Below are positions 25,963 through 35,353 of a DNA stretch of 64,000 nucleotides, piece after piece. The stretch spans positions 1-64,000 of the forward strand of contig JAJZES010000006.1 of the NCBI GenBank assembly GCA_021845985.1. The letters are read 5' to 3'. Each line of letters opens with the position of its first letter. Positions within the stretch are counted from its first letter, which is position 1. A program made the translations under genes and the position numbers. Origin of the DNA: Pseudomonadota bacterium. GTDB lineage: Bacteria; Pseudomonadota; Alphaproteobacteria; Acetobacterales; Acetobacteraceae. The notes under the pieces are model-generated. The model was not told the DNA's origin. It ran no database searches and worked only from the letters and a program-made list of their open reading frames with translations.

Positions 25963-27401
25963 GTTGCGGGGAAAGACGGGGCAATCTGCCGCTCGCGCAG
26001 GAACTGGAAGAACTCCACCCCCTCGCGCAGCCGGCGCTTCATCATCTGCGGGCTGCGCACCATTTCGCCGACGATGGCGGCGATCTTCGGCGCCCGGAAG
26101 TAGAACCGCTTGTAGAACGCCTCCACCGAGGAGAATATTTCGGTGTGCGCCAGATGCGGGTAATGCAGCGGCGCGATCTGGATGCCGTGTTCATCGACCA
26201 GCTCGGCATGGTCGGCATCCAGCCAGCCATTTTCCAGCGCCTGTTTATACAGGAAGGTGCCGGGATAGGGCGCGGCGAGCGATACCTGCAGGGTGTGCGG
26301 GTTTATCTCGATGGCAAACCTGATCGTCTCCTCGATGGTCGCGCGGGTCTCGCCGGGCAGGCCGAGGATGAAGGTGCCGTGGATTTTGATCCCCAGCTCA
26401 TGGCAATCGCGGGTGAACTGCTTGGCCACCTCGATGCGCATGCCCTTTTTGATGTTGTGCAGGATCTGCTGGTTGCCGCTCTCATAGCCGACCAGCAGCA
26501 GCCGCAGCCCGTTGTCGCGCAACACCTTCAGCGTTTCGCGCGGGACATTGGCCTTGGCGTTGCAGCTCCATGGCACCCCGAGCTTGCCCAGCTCGCGGGC
26601 GATCGCCTCGGCGCGCGGCAGGTTGTCGGTGAAGGTGTCGTCGTCGAAGAAGAACTCGCGGACCTGCGGAAAATAGGATTTCGCCAGACGGATTTCCTCG
26701 GCGACATGCTGCGGCGAGCGCACCCGGTAGCGATGCCCGCCGACCGTCTGCGGCCACAGGCAAAAGGTGCAGCGGCTCTTGCAGCCGCGTCCGGTGTAGA
26801 GCGACAGGTAGGGATGCAGCAGATAGCCGATGAAGTAATCCTCGATCCGCAAGTCGCGCTTATAGACTTCGGTGACGAAGGGCAGGCTGTCCATGTCTTC
26901 GATCACCGCGCGGTCGCGGTTATGCACGATGGCGCCGTCGCGGCCGCGCCAGGAGATGCCGTCGATCGCAGAAAAATCCCGACCCTCGGCAACTTCCTTG
27001 ATGGTGAAGTCGAACTCGTTGCGCGCCACGAAGTCGATCGGCGCGCCCTGGGTCAGGCTTTCCTGCGGCTGCACCGCCACCTTGGCGCCGACGAAACCAA
27101 TCTTCAGCGCCGGATTGGCGTCCTTGAGCGCCCGCGCGACGCGCACATCGGCGGCGAAGGAGGGGGTCGAGGTGTGAATGACGCACAGCTCATAGCCGCG
27201 CACCTGCGCCAGGATCGGGTCCAGCGCGGTACGGCTCGGCGGCGCGTCGATCAACTTGCTTCCAGGCACCAGGGCGGCGGGCTGCGCCAGCCAGGTCGGG
27301 TACCAGAAACTCTTGATCTCGCGCTTGGCCTGATAGCGCGAACCGGCGCCGCCATCGAACCCGTCGAAGGACGGCGGTTGGAGAAACAGCGTCTTCATCA
27401 T
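25959..27401 (-). CDS. hpnJ: Hopanoid B12-binding radical SAM protein HpnJ
   Basis: This 480-residue enzyme contracts the glucosamine head group of bacteriohopanetetrol to a cyclitol ether. The N-terminal half is a cobalamin-binding-like domain (VIHTSTPSF, FVGAKVAV). The radical SAM cluster site is Cys207-x3-Cys211-x2-Cys214 in GRGCKSRCTFCLWP, followed by FFFDDDTFTDN, GYESGNQQIL and FILGLPGET. Start taken at ATG 27401, where ATGATGA overlaps the hpnI stop; the next codon is also ATG. Confidence 0.93.
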   Translation of the reverse strand: MMKTLFLQPPSFDGFDGGAGSRYQAKREIKSFWYPTWLAQPAALVPGSKLIDAPPSRTALDPILAQVRGYELCVIHTSTPSFAADVRVARALKDANPALKIGFVGAKVAVQPQESLTQGAPIDFVARNEFDFTIKEVAEGRDFSAIDGISWRGRDGAIVHNRDRAVIEDMDSLPFVTEVYKRDLRIEDYFIGYLLHPYLSLYTGRGCKSRCTFCLWPQTVGGHRYRVRSPQHVAEEIRLAKSYFPQVREFFFDDDTFTDNLPRAEAIARELGKLGVPWSCNAKANVPRETLKVLRDNGLRLLLVGYESGNQQILHNIKKGMRIEVAKQFTRDCHELGIKIHGTFILGLPGETRATIEETIRFAIEINPHTLQVSLAAPYPGTFLYKQALENGWLDADHAELVDEHGIQIAPLHYPHLAHTEIFSSVEAFYKRFYFRAPKIAAIVGEMVRSPQMMKRRLREGVEFFQFLRERQIAPSFPAT

Positions 27402-28519
27402 CAGCGTCCGACCCCAACCTGCTCTACCGCGCCAACCCGCCCGGCCCGCATGATCTGCCCGCGCCACTCGACGCGGTTGCCGCCATGTGCGGCCAGTACC
27501 AGAACCAACGACATGAGATCGCGCCACGGCAATTCCCAGGGCGCCACCGTCTCGGCGATCCCGAGAGCCCGGTCGATGCCGCGCGCCGCCACGGCCCGCC
27601 CGACCCATGCCCCCAGCAGCAGCGCCAGGGCGAACGGCTCAAATCCGCCAAACAGCAGGGCCAGTACGCCCCAGGCCAGGGGATATTGCACCGCAGATGC
27701 GATAAACGCCAGCGGCGACAGCGCCCGGATGGTGCGCGCCCAGCGCAGTTCATGGCGGAACAAGGCGGCAAGCGACGCCTCGGGCACCGTCGTCGCCGGC
27801 ACCGTCGTCGCCAGCCCGATGCCGAGGCCAAGGGCGCGCACCCGCTGGCCCATGACATTGTCATCGGCCAGTTCATCGCGCAGCGTCGCGAAGCCGCCGA
27901 TCGCCACCAGCGTCTCGCGGCGCAGCGCCAGCGTCGCCCCCAGCGCGTCCTGCCGGCCGAGCGCGCGCGCCAGCAGGGCGCCGGGCAGAAACCCGTGGGT
28001 GATGCCGCTGGCGCCGAGCCGCCCGGTCATGCCCGGATGCGCCGGCAGCCCGGTGTACAGCGTCGTCGCCAGACCGATGCCCGGCTCCGCCAGCGCGGCG
28101 GCGACATGGCGCAGATAATCGGGCGCCGCATGCACGTCGCTGTCGGCCACCACCAGCACGTCGTGGCGCGCCGCCGGCAGCATGTTCATCAGATTGGCAA
28201 CCTTGCGGTTGGACCCGGGGGCGGTGTCATCGACCACCACCGCGATGTCGCACGCGGGAAACCGCGCCCGCACCCGCGCCACCGCGGCCAGCGCCGGGTC
28301 GGCCGGGTCCTGCACCCCGAACACCACCTGGAAATGCGGATAATCCTGGCCACACAGGCTTTCCAGCGCGGTGTCGAGCAGCGGCTCGGCGCCATAGAGC
28401 GGTTTGAGCACGCTGACCGCCGGCCAGACCGCCATCGCCCGCACCCGACGTGCCGCGGCGAAGCGCCGGACCAGCCACCACCCGGCCAACGCCTGCAGCA
28501 GTCCCAACACGGTCAGCAC
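27401..28519 (-). CDS. hpnI: Hopanoid biosynthesis glycosyltransferase HpnI
   Basis: This 372-residue membrane glycosyltransferase (ceramide-glucosyltransferase-like, GT21 type) adds N-acetylglucosamine to bacteriohopanetetrol. N-terminal helix at 1-20, then PAVSVLKPLYGAEPLLDTAL, VVVDDTAPGSNRKVANL, the metal-binding VVADSDVHAAPDYL, GQDALGATLALRRE and the Q/RxxRW-type HELRWARTIRALSP. Three to four helices follow. The only in-frame start nearby is GTG 28519; the frame is open slightly upstream into hpnM, so a weaker upstream start is possible. 23 bases separate it from hpnM. Confidence 0.92.
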   Translation of the reverse strand: MLTVLGLLQALAGWWLVRRFAAARRVRAMAVWPAVSVLKPLYGAEPLLDTALESLCGQDYPHFQVVFGVQDPADPALAAVARVRARFPACDIAVVVDDTAPGSNRKVANLMNMLPAARHDVLVVADSDVHAAPDYLRHVAAALAEPGIGLATTLYTGLPAHPGMTGRLGASGITHGFLPGALLARALGRQDALGATLALRRETLVAIGGFATLRDELADDNVMGQRVRALGLGIGLATTVPATTVPEASLAALFRHELRWARTIRALSPLAFIASAVQYPLAWGVLALLFGGFEPFALALLLGAWVGRAVAARGIDRALGIAETVAPWELPWRDLMSLVLVLAAHGGNRVEWRGQIMRAGRVGAVEQVGVGR

Positions 28520-28542
28520 GGCGGCCAGCGTGGCGATCCAGG

Positions 28543-29145
28543 TCAGGACTTCCCCCCGGCCTCAAGGCTCGCCACCTTGCGCCTGAGCGAGTCGATCAGC
28601 GGCGCCGCTGAGCCGCCGCGCAGCAGGGCGCGAAAATCCGACCGTTGCACCGCCACCCGGCTGATCGAGCCGTCGAACAGAATATCGACGATCCGCCAGC
28701 CCGCGGTGCCCTCGCGCACCTGATAGTCGATCCGCGTCGCGTCGCCGGATCTCGGCACGATCTGCGTCGCCACCACCCGGTCGGCGCCGACGGCGCGCGT
28801 CTGCGGCAGAATGTCGAAACGCTGGCCGTCGAAACCGTCGAAATTGGCGGCGTAGCTGGCCACCGTATAGCGAATGAAAACGTCGAGCAGCGTCGCCTGC
28901 TGGTCCGCCGGCAGCGCGGCAAAGCGCGGCCCGACCGACACCTGCAAGATCTGCCGCAGATCAAACGCCTGCTCGATCACCGGCCGGAGCAGCGCCGCAC
29001 GCGCGGCAAACCCGGCTGGCCCGAGCCGCATCGCCGCCAGCAGCGCGGCGTCGAGTTGCGCCACCGGAGCTTCCGGCCCGGTTGCCGCCGGAGCCGGGGC
29101 GGCGGCCGCGGCGAGCAGGGCAAGCAGCAGGTAGCGACGCTTCAT
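28543..29145 (-). CDS. hpnM: HpnM, MlaC/Ttg2D-like periplasmic lipid-binding protein
   Basis: This 200-residue periplasmic protein is the hopanoid-locus member of the MlaC (Ttg2D) family, which ferries phospholipid-like molecules between membranes. It has a signal peptide of about 20 residues ending APAPAA, then VIEQAFDLRQILQVSVGPRF, FIRYTVASYAANFDGF, IDYQVREGTAGWRIVDILFDGSI and SDFRAL, all family blocks. Its ATG overlaps the ispA stop by four bases. It probably works with HpnN. Confidence 0.9.
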   Translation of the reverse strand: MKRRYLLLALLAAAAAPAPAATGPEAPVAQLDAALLAAMRLGPAGFAARAALLRPVIEQAFDLRQILQVSVGPRFAALPADQQATLLDVFIRYTVASYAANFDGFDGQRFDILPQTRAVGADRVVATQIVPRSGDATRIDYQVREGTAGWRIVDILFDGSISRVAVQRSDFRALLRGGSAAPLIDSLRRKVASLEAGGKS

Positions 29146-30059
29146 TGTCGCCGCGCCACTACGAAGTCGGCGAGCGCGCGCAGCACCTCCGCCGGCGCGC
29201 CGAAACTGTCGAGATGTTGCGCCGCCTGGGCGGCCAGCATTGCCGCCTGCGCCCGTGCCCGCTCGGCCCCGAGCATGCCGACCAGCGTGGCCTTGCCGGC
29301 GGCGGCGTCCTTGCCCGCGGTCTTGCCGGTCTCCTCGGTGGTGCCGGTGGCGTCGAGCAGATCATCGGCGATCTGGAAAGCCGCGCCGAGGTCACGCCCA
29401 TAGGCGGCCAGCGCATGCCGCTGCGGCGCCGGCGCACGGCCGAGAATGGCACCGGCCTCGGCGCTGAACTGAATGAGCCGCCCGGTCTTCAGCGCCTGCA
29501 GCCGGATCACCTGCTCCAGCGTCAGCGTCCGCCCCTCCGCCAGCATGTCGATCATCTGCCCGCCCGCCATGCCGCGCGCCCCGGACGCGAGGCCCAACCC
29601 CACCACCAGCTCGCAGCGCGCCTCCGGGTTCGAATGCGTGTCCGGCTCGGCCAGCACCTCGAAGGCGCGGGCCTGCAATGCGTCCCCGGCGAGGATCGCG
29701 GTGGCTTCGTCAAACGCCTTGTGGGTGCTCGGCTTGCCGCGCCGCAGATCGTCATTGTCCATCGCCGGCAGATCGTCGTGCACCAGGGAATAGGCGTGCA
29801 GCATTTCAAGCGCCGCACCGACCCGCGCGGCGCAACGCCGATCGACCCGAAACAGCGCGGCGGACTCCAGCACCAGGAAGGCCCGCAGCCGCTTGCCGCC
29901 GCCGAGCGTGGCGTAGCGCATCGCCTCCGACAGCCGCGCCTCAATCCCGTCGGGCATCGGCAGCAGATCGTTCAACGCCTCGGCCACGTCCGCCGCGGCG
30001 GCGGCCATCGCCTCCGCCAGCGCCTGACCCGCCGCTGTCACGTTCACGTCAGAAGCCAT
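29142..30059 (-). CDS. ispA: Farnesyl diphosphate synthase
   Basis: This 305-residue trans-prenyltransferase builds farnesyl diphosphate, the precursor of squalene and hopanoids. The first Asp-rich motif is [19 protein letters not shown] and the second [23 protein letters not shown], the conserved KTGRLIQFS and [10 protein letters not shown] blocks are also present. I chose ATG 30059 ([10 protein letters not shown]); the frame extends further upstream but that would overlap the divergent ispH promoter region. It heads the operon ispA-hpnM-hpnI-hpnJ-hpnK, in which most junctions overlap. Confidence 0.93.
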   Translation of the reverse strand: MASDVNVTAAGQALAEAMAAAAADVAEALNDLLPMPDGIEARLSEAMRYATLGGGKRLRAFLVLESAALFRVDRRCAARVGAALEMLHAYSLVHDDLPAMDNDDLRRGKPSTHKAFDEATAILAGDALQARAFEVLAEPDTHSNPEARCELVVGLGLASGARGMAGGQMIDMLAEGRTLTLEQVIRLQALKTGRLIQFSAEAGAILGRAPAPQRHALAAYGRDLGAAFQIADDLLDATGTTEETGKTAGKDAAAGKATLVGMLGAERARAQAAMLAAQAAQHLDSFGAPAEVLRALADFVVARRQ

Positions 30060-30219
30060 GCGATGCGATCCCCGGTCCGGCAGAGCGGCGCGGACCCTAC
30101 CCGAAGCGTGGGATTCCTGCCATATGCGTCCGGCCCGGACAGGTCGGGGGATTGTTTGCCGCCCGGGCGGCGTCATATCGCAGCGTAGGTTCGGCGCGCG
30201 AAACAGACGGGAGTGGTGC

Positions 30220-31152
30220 ATGCTTCGGGTGGTCCTGGCACAACCGAGGGGATTTTGCGCGGGCGTCGAGCGCGCCATTGAAATCGTCGAGCGGGCGCTG
30301 CGTAAATATGGTCCGCCAATTTATGTTCGCCACGAAATTGTCCATAACCGCCATGTGGTCGAGGATTTGCGCCGCCGCGGGGCGGTGTTCGTCGATGATC
30401 TGGCGGAAATCCCGCCCGGCGCGATGACCGTGTTCAGCGCCCACGGCGTCGCCCGGCGGGTCGAAGAGATGGCGCGCGAACGTGCCCTGCCGGTGATCGA
30501 CGCGACCTGCCCGCTGGTCGCCAAGGTCCATAACGAAGGCCGCCGCTACGCCGGGCAGGGGCGCGAGGTGGTGCTGGTCGGCCATGCCGGCCACGCCGAG
30601 GTGGAGGGCACGATCGGCCAGATCGATGGCATTGTGCATCTGGTCCAGACGGTGGCCGACGTGGCGGCGCTGACCCCCGGCACGCCCGAGCGCATGGCCT
30701 ATATTACCCAGACGACACTCTCGGTCGATGACACACGCCACATTATCGCCGCCCTCAAGCAGCGCTTTCCCGGCATCGTCGGCCCCGATGTGCGCGACAT
30801 TTGCTATGCCACGCAGAACCGTCAGCAGGCGGTGCGCGAGCTGGCCGAGGCGGTGGATGTCATCCTCGTCGTCGGCAGCCGCAACAGTTCCAACAGCAAC
30901 CGGCTGTGCGAAATCGGCAGCGATCTCGGCACGCCGAGCTATCTGATCGACGATGCCGAGGCGTTGCGCCCGGAATGGTTCATCGGCGCCCGCCGGGTCG
31001 GACTGACCGCCGGCGCCTCGGCGCCCGAGACGCTGGTGCAGGGCGTCATCGACGGGCTGCGCCGCTTCGCCGAGGTCGAGGTGGCATCGCTGCCCGGCGT
31101 CGCCGAGGATGTGCGGTTCCGCTTTCCCGCCGAAGTGGCCGAAGTGGCCTGA
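30220..31152 (+). CDS. ispH: 4-hydroxy-3-methylbut-2-enyl diphosphate reductase
   Basis: This 310-residue iron-sulfur enzyme makes IPP and DMAPP in the last MEP-pathway step. The three cluster cysteines are Cys13 ([10 protein letters not shown]), Cys97 (DATCPLV) and Cys195 (ICYATQNRQ). Substrate residues [14 protein letters not shown] and [10 protein letters not shown] are in place. ATG 30220 follows a GACGGGAG match. It is divergent from ispA with 160 bases between, and hpnH follows after 25 bases, so isoprenoid supply and hopanoid extension are co-expressed. Confidence 0.95.
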   Translation: MLRVVLAQPRGFCAGVERAIEIVERALRKYGPPIYVRHEIVHNRHVVEDLRRRGAVFVDDLAEIPPGAMTVFSAHGVARRVEEMARERALPVIDATCPLVAKVHNEGRRYAGQGREVVLVGHAGHAEVEGTIGQIDGIVHLVQTVADVAALTPGTPERMAYITQTTLSVDDTRHIIAALKQRFPGIVGPDVRDICYATQNRQQAVRELAEAVDVILVVGSRNSSNSNRLCEIGSDLGTPSYLIDDAEALRPEWFIGARRVGLTAGASAPETLVQGVIDGLRRFAEVEVASLPGVAEDVRFRFPAEVAEVA

Positions 31153-31177
31153 TCGACCCCGCTTTTAAGGACAGGAC

Positions 31178-32329
31178 ATGTCGGTTCCGCTCAATCAGGC
31201 CCTCCGCGTCGGCGCCTATGTCGTCAAGCAGCATCTCATCGGCCGCAAGCGCTATCCGCTGGTGCTGATGCTGGAGCCGCTGTTCCGCTGCAACCTCGCC
31301 TGCTCGGGCTGCGGCAAGATCGACTATCCGGCGGAAATCCTCAACCAGCGGCTGTCGCTCGAACAATGCCTGGAGGCGGTGGATGAATGCGGCGCCCCGG
31401 TGGTCGCCATCGCCGGCGGCGAGCCGCTGCTGCACAAGGAGCTGCCGCAGATCGTCGAGGCGATCCTCAAGCGCGGCAAGTTCATCTATCTCTGCACCAA
31501 TGCGCTGCTGCTGGAAAAGAAGCTTTCCCAGTACCAGCCGCACCGCAACTTCGCCTGGGACGTGCATCTCGACGGCGACAAGGACATGCACGACCGCGCG
31601 GTCAGCCAGGGCGGCGTCTATGAGCGTGCCGTTTCCGCCCTCAAGGCGGCCAAGGCGGCGGGCTTCCGGGTCTGCATCAACACGACGCTGTTCGACGGTG
31701 CCGACCCGGCGCGGGTCGCCGGCTTCCTCGACGACGTCACCGCGATCGGGCTGGACGGGGTGATGATCTCGCCCGGCTATGCCTATGAGCGCGCTCCCGA
31801 CCGGGCGCATTTCCTCAATCGCCGCAAGTCGAAGGAGCTGTTCCGCGACATTTTCCGCCGCGGCCGCGGCCGCGGCTGGAAGTTCAACCAGTCGGCGCTG
31901 TTCCTCGACTTCCTGGCCGGCAATGAACGCTATTCCTGCACCCCCTGGGGCAAGCCGACGCGCAACGTGTTCGGCTGGCAGCGGCCCTGCTACCTGCTCG
32001 GCGAGGGCTATGCCAAGAGCTTCGCCGAGCTGATGGAAACCACCGACTGGGACCGCTACGGCACCGGCAATTACGAGAAATGCGCCGACTGCATGGTGCA
32101 CAGCGGCTATGAGGCGACGGCGGTGGTCGATGCGGTGCGCAAGCCGTGGAAGATCGCCGCGGCGGCGTGGCGCGGCCCGCGCACCGAGGGACCGATGGCG
32201 CCGGAAATCCCGCTCGACCGGCAGCGCCCGGCCGAGTACGTGTTCAGCCGCCATGTCCAGGACGTGATGGAGGGGCTACGCCACCGGCCGCCGGTCGCGG
32301 CGGAGAATGTCGCCGACGCGGCGGAGTAG
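31178..32329 (+). CDS. hpnH: Adenosyl-hopene transferase HpnH
   Basis: This 383-residue radical SAM enzyme joins a 5'-deoxyadenosyl group to hopene (diploptene), the first step of extended hopanoid synthesis. The cluster motif is Cys38-x3-Cys42-x2-Cys45 in FRCNLACSGCGK, followed by AGGEPLLHKEL, WDVHLDGDKDMHD, and the C-terminal cysteine-containing CTPWGKPTRNVFGWQRPCYLL and CADCMVHSGYE region typical of HpnH. AAGGACAGG precedes the ATG. Its last 54 bases overlap the convergent hpnG gene. Confidence 0.95.
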   Translation: MSVPLNQALRVGAYVVKQHLIGRKRYPLVLMLEPLFRCNLACSGCGKIDYPAEILNQRLSLEQCLEAVDECGAPVVAIAGGEPLLHKELPQIVEAILKRGKFIYLCTNALLLEKKLSQYQPHRNFAWDVHLDGDKDMHDRAVSQGGVYERAVSALKAAKAAGFRVCINTTLFDGADPARVAGFLDDVTAIGLDGVMISPGYAYERAPDRAHFLNRRKSKELFRDIFRRGRGRGWKFNQSALFLDFLAGNERYSCTPWGKPTRNVFGWQRPCYLLGEGYAKSFAELMETTDWDRYGTGNYEKCADCMVHSGYEATAVVDAVRKPWKIAAAAWRGPRTEGPMAPEIPLDRQRPAEYVFSRHVQDVMEGLRHRPPVAAENVADAAE

Positions 32330-32923
32330 CGCCGCCCGCGCCGCGGCGGCGTGACGCGCCAGCGCGATCAGCGCCGGAAGCTGACCCGGCCGCGCCAGCA
32401 GCGATGCGGCGACGCGGCCGGGACGCATCCGCCCCGCGGCGTCGAGCGCATCGAACGCCAGCGGCGGCAGGTCGAACCCGGCCGGGTCGCAGACCGCGCG
32501 CAGCACCGCAAACGCCAGCCCGTGCCGAGCGGCGACCGCGGCAACGGCGCCGCTCTCCAGATCGACGCCGGCGGCGCCGGTGGCGGCGAACAGCTCCTGC
32601 TTCTCGGCGCGCGTCGCCACGATGCGGTCGGCAGCGGCCAGGCTGTCGGCGGACCAGCCGCCGAGCCGCGCCGACAGGGCGGCATCGGTCGGCACCTCGC
32701 CGACCCGCCGCGGCACCAGCAGCGTTCCGGCCGGGCAGGCCGGATCAAGGCCGCCGCACAGTCCGAAACTGACCAGCGCCGTCACCCCCTGCTCCGCCAG
32801 CCGCTCGGCCGCCGCCGCCGCGCCCGCCGCCGTGCCGCCGCCCGCGGCAACGACCCCGAGCGGCGCGGCGAGGCGTGCCTCGGCCCGCAGCCCGGTAACG
32901 ACCCCGATCACCTCGGCGCGCAC
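32276..32923 (-). CDS. hpnG: HpnG, adenosylhopane nucleosidase/phosphorylase
   Basis: This 215-residue nucleosidase-like protein releases adenine from adenosylhopane to give ribosyl- or phosphoribosylhopane. The purine-nucleoside phosphorylase fold shows VSFGLCGGLDP, GVDLESGAVAAVAARHG (the M-E-x2 equivalent of the substrate Glu) and LRAVCDPAG. There is no ATG; I use GTG 32923 after GGGGGAA. A GTG at 32986 is possible but would overlap the promoter of the divergent SDR gene. It converges on hpnH with a 54-base overlap. Confidence 0.85.
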   Translation of the reverse strand: MRAEVIGVVTGLRAEARLAAPLGVVAAGGGTAAGAAAAAERLAEQGVTALVSFGLCGGLDPACPAGTLLVPRRVGEVPTDAALSARLGGWSADSLAAADRIVATRAEKQELFAATGAAGVDLESGAVAAVAARHGLAFAVLRAVCDPAGFDLPPLAFDALDAAGRMRPGRVAASLLARPGQLPALIALARHAAAARAALLRRVGDILRRDRRPVA

Positions 32924-33003
32924 GCCATTCCCCCGTCCGCCCCCGATTGCCCCGCCGCCGCGGACTCGATAGGCAGACTTAGCCACCCCACCGGAGACGC
33001 GCC

Positions 33004-33786
33004 ATGGATACCGGGATCGACGGCCGCCGCGCCCTCGTCTGCGCCGCCAGCAAGGGCCTCGGCCGCGCCTGTGCGATGGCGCTGGCGCGCGAGGGCGTCG
33101 CCGTCACCATCACCGCGCGCGGCGCAGCGGCGCTCGAACAGACCGCCGCCGAGATCCGCACCGCAACCGGCGCCAGCGTCACCACCGTCGTCGGCGACAT
33201 CACCACCGAGGCCGGCCGTGCCGCGGCTCTCGCCGCCTGCCCCGACCCCGACATCCTGGTCAACAATGCCGGCGGCCCGCCGCCCGGCGATTTTCGTGCC
33301 TGGGAGCGCGAGGACTGGCTGCGCGCGCTCGATGCCAACATGCTGACACCGATCTTCCTTATTCGCGCGGTGGTGGACGGCATGGCGGCGCGGCGCTTCG
33401 GGCGCATCGTCAACATCACCTCCGCCGCCGTGCTGTCGCCGATCCCCACGCTCGGGCTGAGCAACGGCGCCCGCGCCGGCCTCACCGGCTTCGTCGCCGG
33501 CCTCGCCCGCCAGGTGGCGCGTCACAACGTCACCCTCAACAACCTGCTGCCCGGCCCCTTCGCCACCGACCGGCTGCGCAGCAACGCCGCCGCCGAGGCG
33601 GCCCGGTCCGGGCGCGATGTCGAGGCGGTGATCGCCGCCCGTGCCGCCGCGGTTCCCGCCGGGCGCAACGGCGACCCCGCCGAATTCGGTGCCGCCTGCG
33701 CCTTCCTGTGCAGCGCCCAGGCCGGGTTCATCGTCGGCCAGAATCTCCTGCTCGACGGCGGCAGCTTCAACGCCAGTTTCGCCTGA
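33004..33786 (+). CDS. SDR-family oxidoreductase without the usual Tyr-Lys pair
   Basis: This 260-residue short-chain dehydrogenase/reductase-fold protein resembles FabG-type reductases. The cofactor loop reads CAASKGLGRA instead of the common TGxxxGIG, and NNAGG follows. The catalytic Ser region ITSAAVLSPI is present, but the YxxxK motif is replaced by LGLSNGARAGLTG, so Tyr and Lys are both absent. This is a recognisable SDR subgroup in proteobacteria, but its chemistry is uncertain. C-terminus FIVGQNLLLDGG is normal. The stop is two bases from the next gene, a solute-binding protein, suggesting co-expression. Confidence 0.85.
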   Translation: MDTGIDGRRALVCAASKGLGRACAMALAREGVAVTITARGAAALEQTAAEIRTATGASVTTVVGDITTEAGRAAALAACPDPDILVNNAGGPPPGDFRAWEREDWLRALDANMLTPIFLIRAVVDGMAARRFGRIVNITSAAVLSPIPTLGLSNGARAGLTGFVAGLARQVARHNVTLNNLLPGPFATDRLRSNAAAEAARSGRDVEAVIAARAAAVPAGRNGDPAEFGAACAFLCSAQAGFIVGQNLLLDGGSFNASFA

Positions 33787-33788
33787 GC

Positions 33789-35303
33789 ATGCTGACCCGC
33801 CGCGCACTGGCCGGCGTTGCGGCGGCCTCGCTGCTGGTGCCGGCGGCGCGGGCGCAAAAGGCCGCCGACACGCTGCGCATCACTTGGCGCGACGCCATCC
33901 CCGACCTCGATCCCTACCGCAACCAGCTCCGCACCGGCTTCATCATCGCCCATCACGTCTGGGACTGCCTGCTCGACCGCGACCCGGAGACGTTCCAGCT
34001 TCGCCCGCTGCTCGCCACCGCGTGGCGGCAGGAGAGCGATACCGCGTGGCGCTTCACCCTGCGCCCGGACGTGCTGTTTCACGACGGCTCGCCGTGCACC
34101 GCCGATGACGTGGTCTATACCGTCGAGACGATCCGCGCCGGCACCGGCATCGTCGTCCCCGGCCTCTTTGCCTGGCTGGCCGGTGCCGAGGCGGTGGATG
34201 CGGTGACGGTGCGCATCAGCCTCGGCGCGCCATTCCCGGCGGTGCTCGAATATCTCGCCATGGTCATGCCGATCCTGCCGCGGGCGTATCGCGAGCGGAT
34301 CGGCGCCGATGCGTTTGGCCGCGCCCCGGTCGGCACCGGCCCCTATCGCATGGCGGCGACGCAGCCCGCGGACGGCATCCTGCTCGACCGCTTCGACGGG
34401 TATTTCCCCGACAGTCCGAAGGGACGGCCAAACATCGCCCATCTCGCCATCCGCGAGGTCGGCGATGCCATGAGCGAATACGCCGACCTGCTGGCCGACC
34501 GCGCCGACTGGATCTGGCAGCTCAGCTCGGACGAATACGCCGCCATCGCCCAGGCGCCGGGTCTCGTCGCGCTGCACGGCGAGTCGATGCGGCTCGGCTA
34601 TCTGTCGCTCGACGCCGCCGGGCGCAGCGGGCTGAGTTCGCCGCTGACCGATCTGCGGGTGCGTCAGGCGATCTGCCATGCCATCGACCGCACCGCCATC
34701 GCCCAACACCTGCCCGGCGTCGCCGGCCGGGTGCCGGACGCGCCCTGTTTCCCGACCCAGTTCGGCTGCGACGCCGCCGCCGCCACCCGCTACCCCTACG
34801 ATCCGGCCCGCGCCCGCGCGCTGCTGGCCGATGCCGGGTTCGCCGACGGCTTTACCACCGAGATCGTCTCCTATGTCCTGCCGGAAGACGGGACCGCGGT
34901 GCGCACCTATCTGCAGGCGGTCGGCATCAGCGCCGAGCTGACCCAGCTTCCCACCGCCGAAGCACTGGCGCGCGCCGAGGCCGGCACGACGCCGCTGTTT
35001 CTTGGCACCTGGGGCAGCTATTCGATCAATGACGTGGCGGCGTTCCTGCCGCAGTTCTTCGGTGGCGGCCCGCTCGACGACGCGCATCTGCCGGAACTCG
35101 AATCGCTGGTCGGCCAAGCGGGGCGCAGCGGCGACGCCGACCAGCGCCGCGGCCTCTATGGCCAAGCCATCCGCATCATCACAGCACAGGCATTGTGGCT
35201 GCCGCTGCACACCTACGCCACCACCTATGGCATCGTGCGCGGCCTTGCCTTCCGCCCCTACCCCGATGAATTGCCAAGATTCTATCTGACAAACTGGAAA
35301 TAG
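33789..35303 (+). CDS. Peptide/nickel-type ABC transporter substrate-binding protein
   Basis: This 504-residue family-5 solute-binding protein (DppA/OppA/NikA type) captures peptides or related compounds. The N-terminus has an Arg-Arg signal (LTRRALAGVAAASLLVPAARA), possibly Tat-compatible. Family blocks: LRPDVLFHDGSPCTADDVVYT, GTGPYRM, VRQAICHAIDR and YPYDPARARALLADAG. No cognate permease or ATPase genes are adjacent, so it is an orphan binding protein here. It starts two bases after the SDR gene. Substrate not predictable. Confidence 0.88.
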   Translation: MLTRRALAGVAAASLLVPAARAQKAADTLRITWRDAIPDLDPYRNQLRTGFIIAHHVWDCLLDRDPETFQLRPLLATAWRQESDTAWRFTLRPDVLFHDGSPCTADDVVYTVETIRAGTGIVVPGLFAWLAGAEAVDAVTVRISLGAPFPAVLEYLAMVMPILPRAYRERIGADAFGRAPVGTGPYRMAATQPADGILLDRFDGYFPDSPKGRPNIAHLAIREVGDAMSEYADLLADRADWIWQLSSDEYAAIAQAPGLVALHGESMRLGYLSLDAAGRSGLSSPLTDLRVRQAICHAIDRTAIAQHLPGVAGRVPDAPCFPTQFGCDAAAATRYPYDPARARALLADAGFADGFTTEIVSYVLPEDGTAVRTYLQAVGISAELTQLPTAEALARAEAGTTPLFLGTWGSYSINDVAAFLPQFFGGGPLDDAHLPELESLVGQAGRSGDADQRRGLYGQAIRIITAQALWLPLHTYATTYGIVRGLAFRPYPDELPRFYLTNWK

Positions 35304-35353
35304 GCCGGAGCGCCGGGGGTGACGCACCGCCCCCCGCATGGTAGGCGTGGCTG

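Noticed and set aside
28520-28560. Upstream in-frame extension of hpnI into hpnM
   Set aside because: There is no ATG, GTG or TTG before GTG 28519 in the short gap, so the extension cannot be supported.
35290-35345. G-run and C-run between the binding-protein and M23 genes
   Set aside because: The pairing is imperfect (a bulge is needed) and has no T-run.
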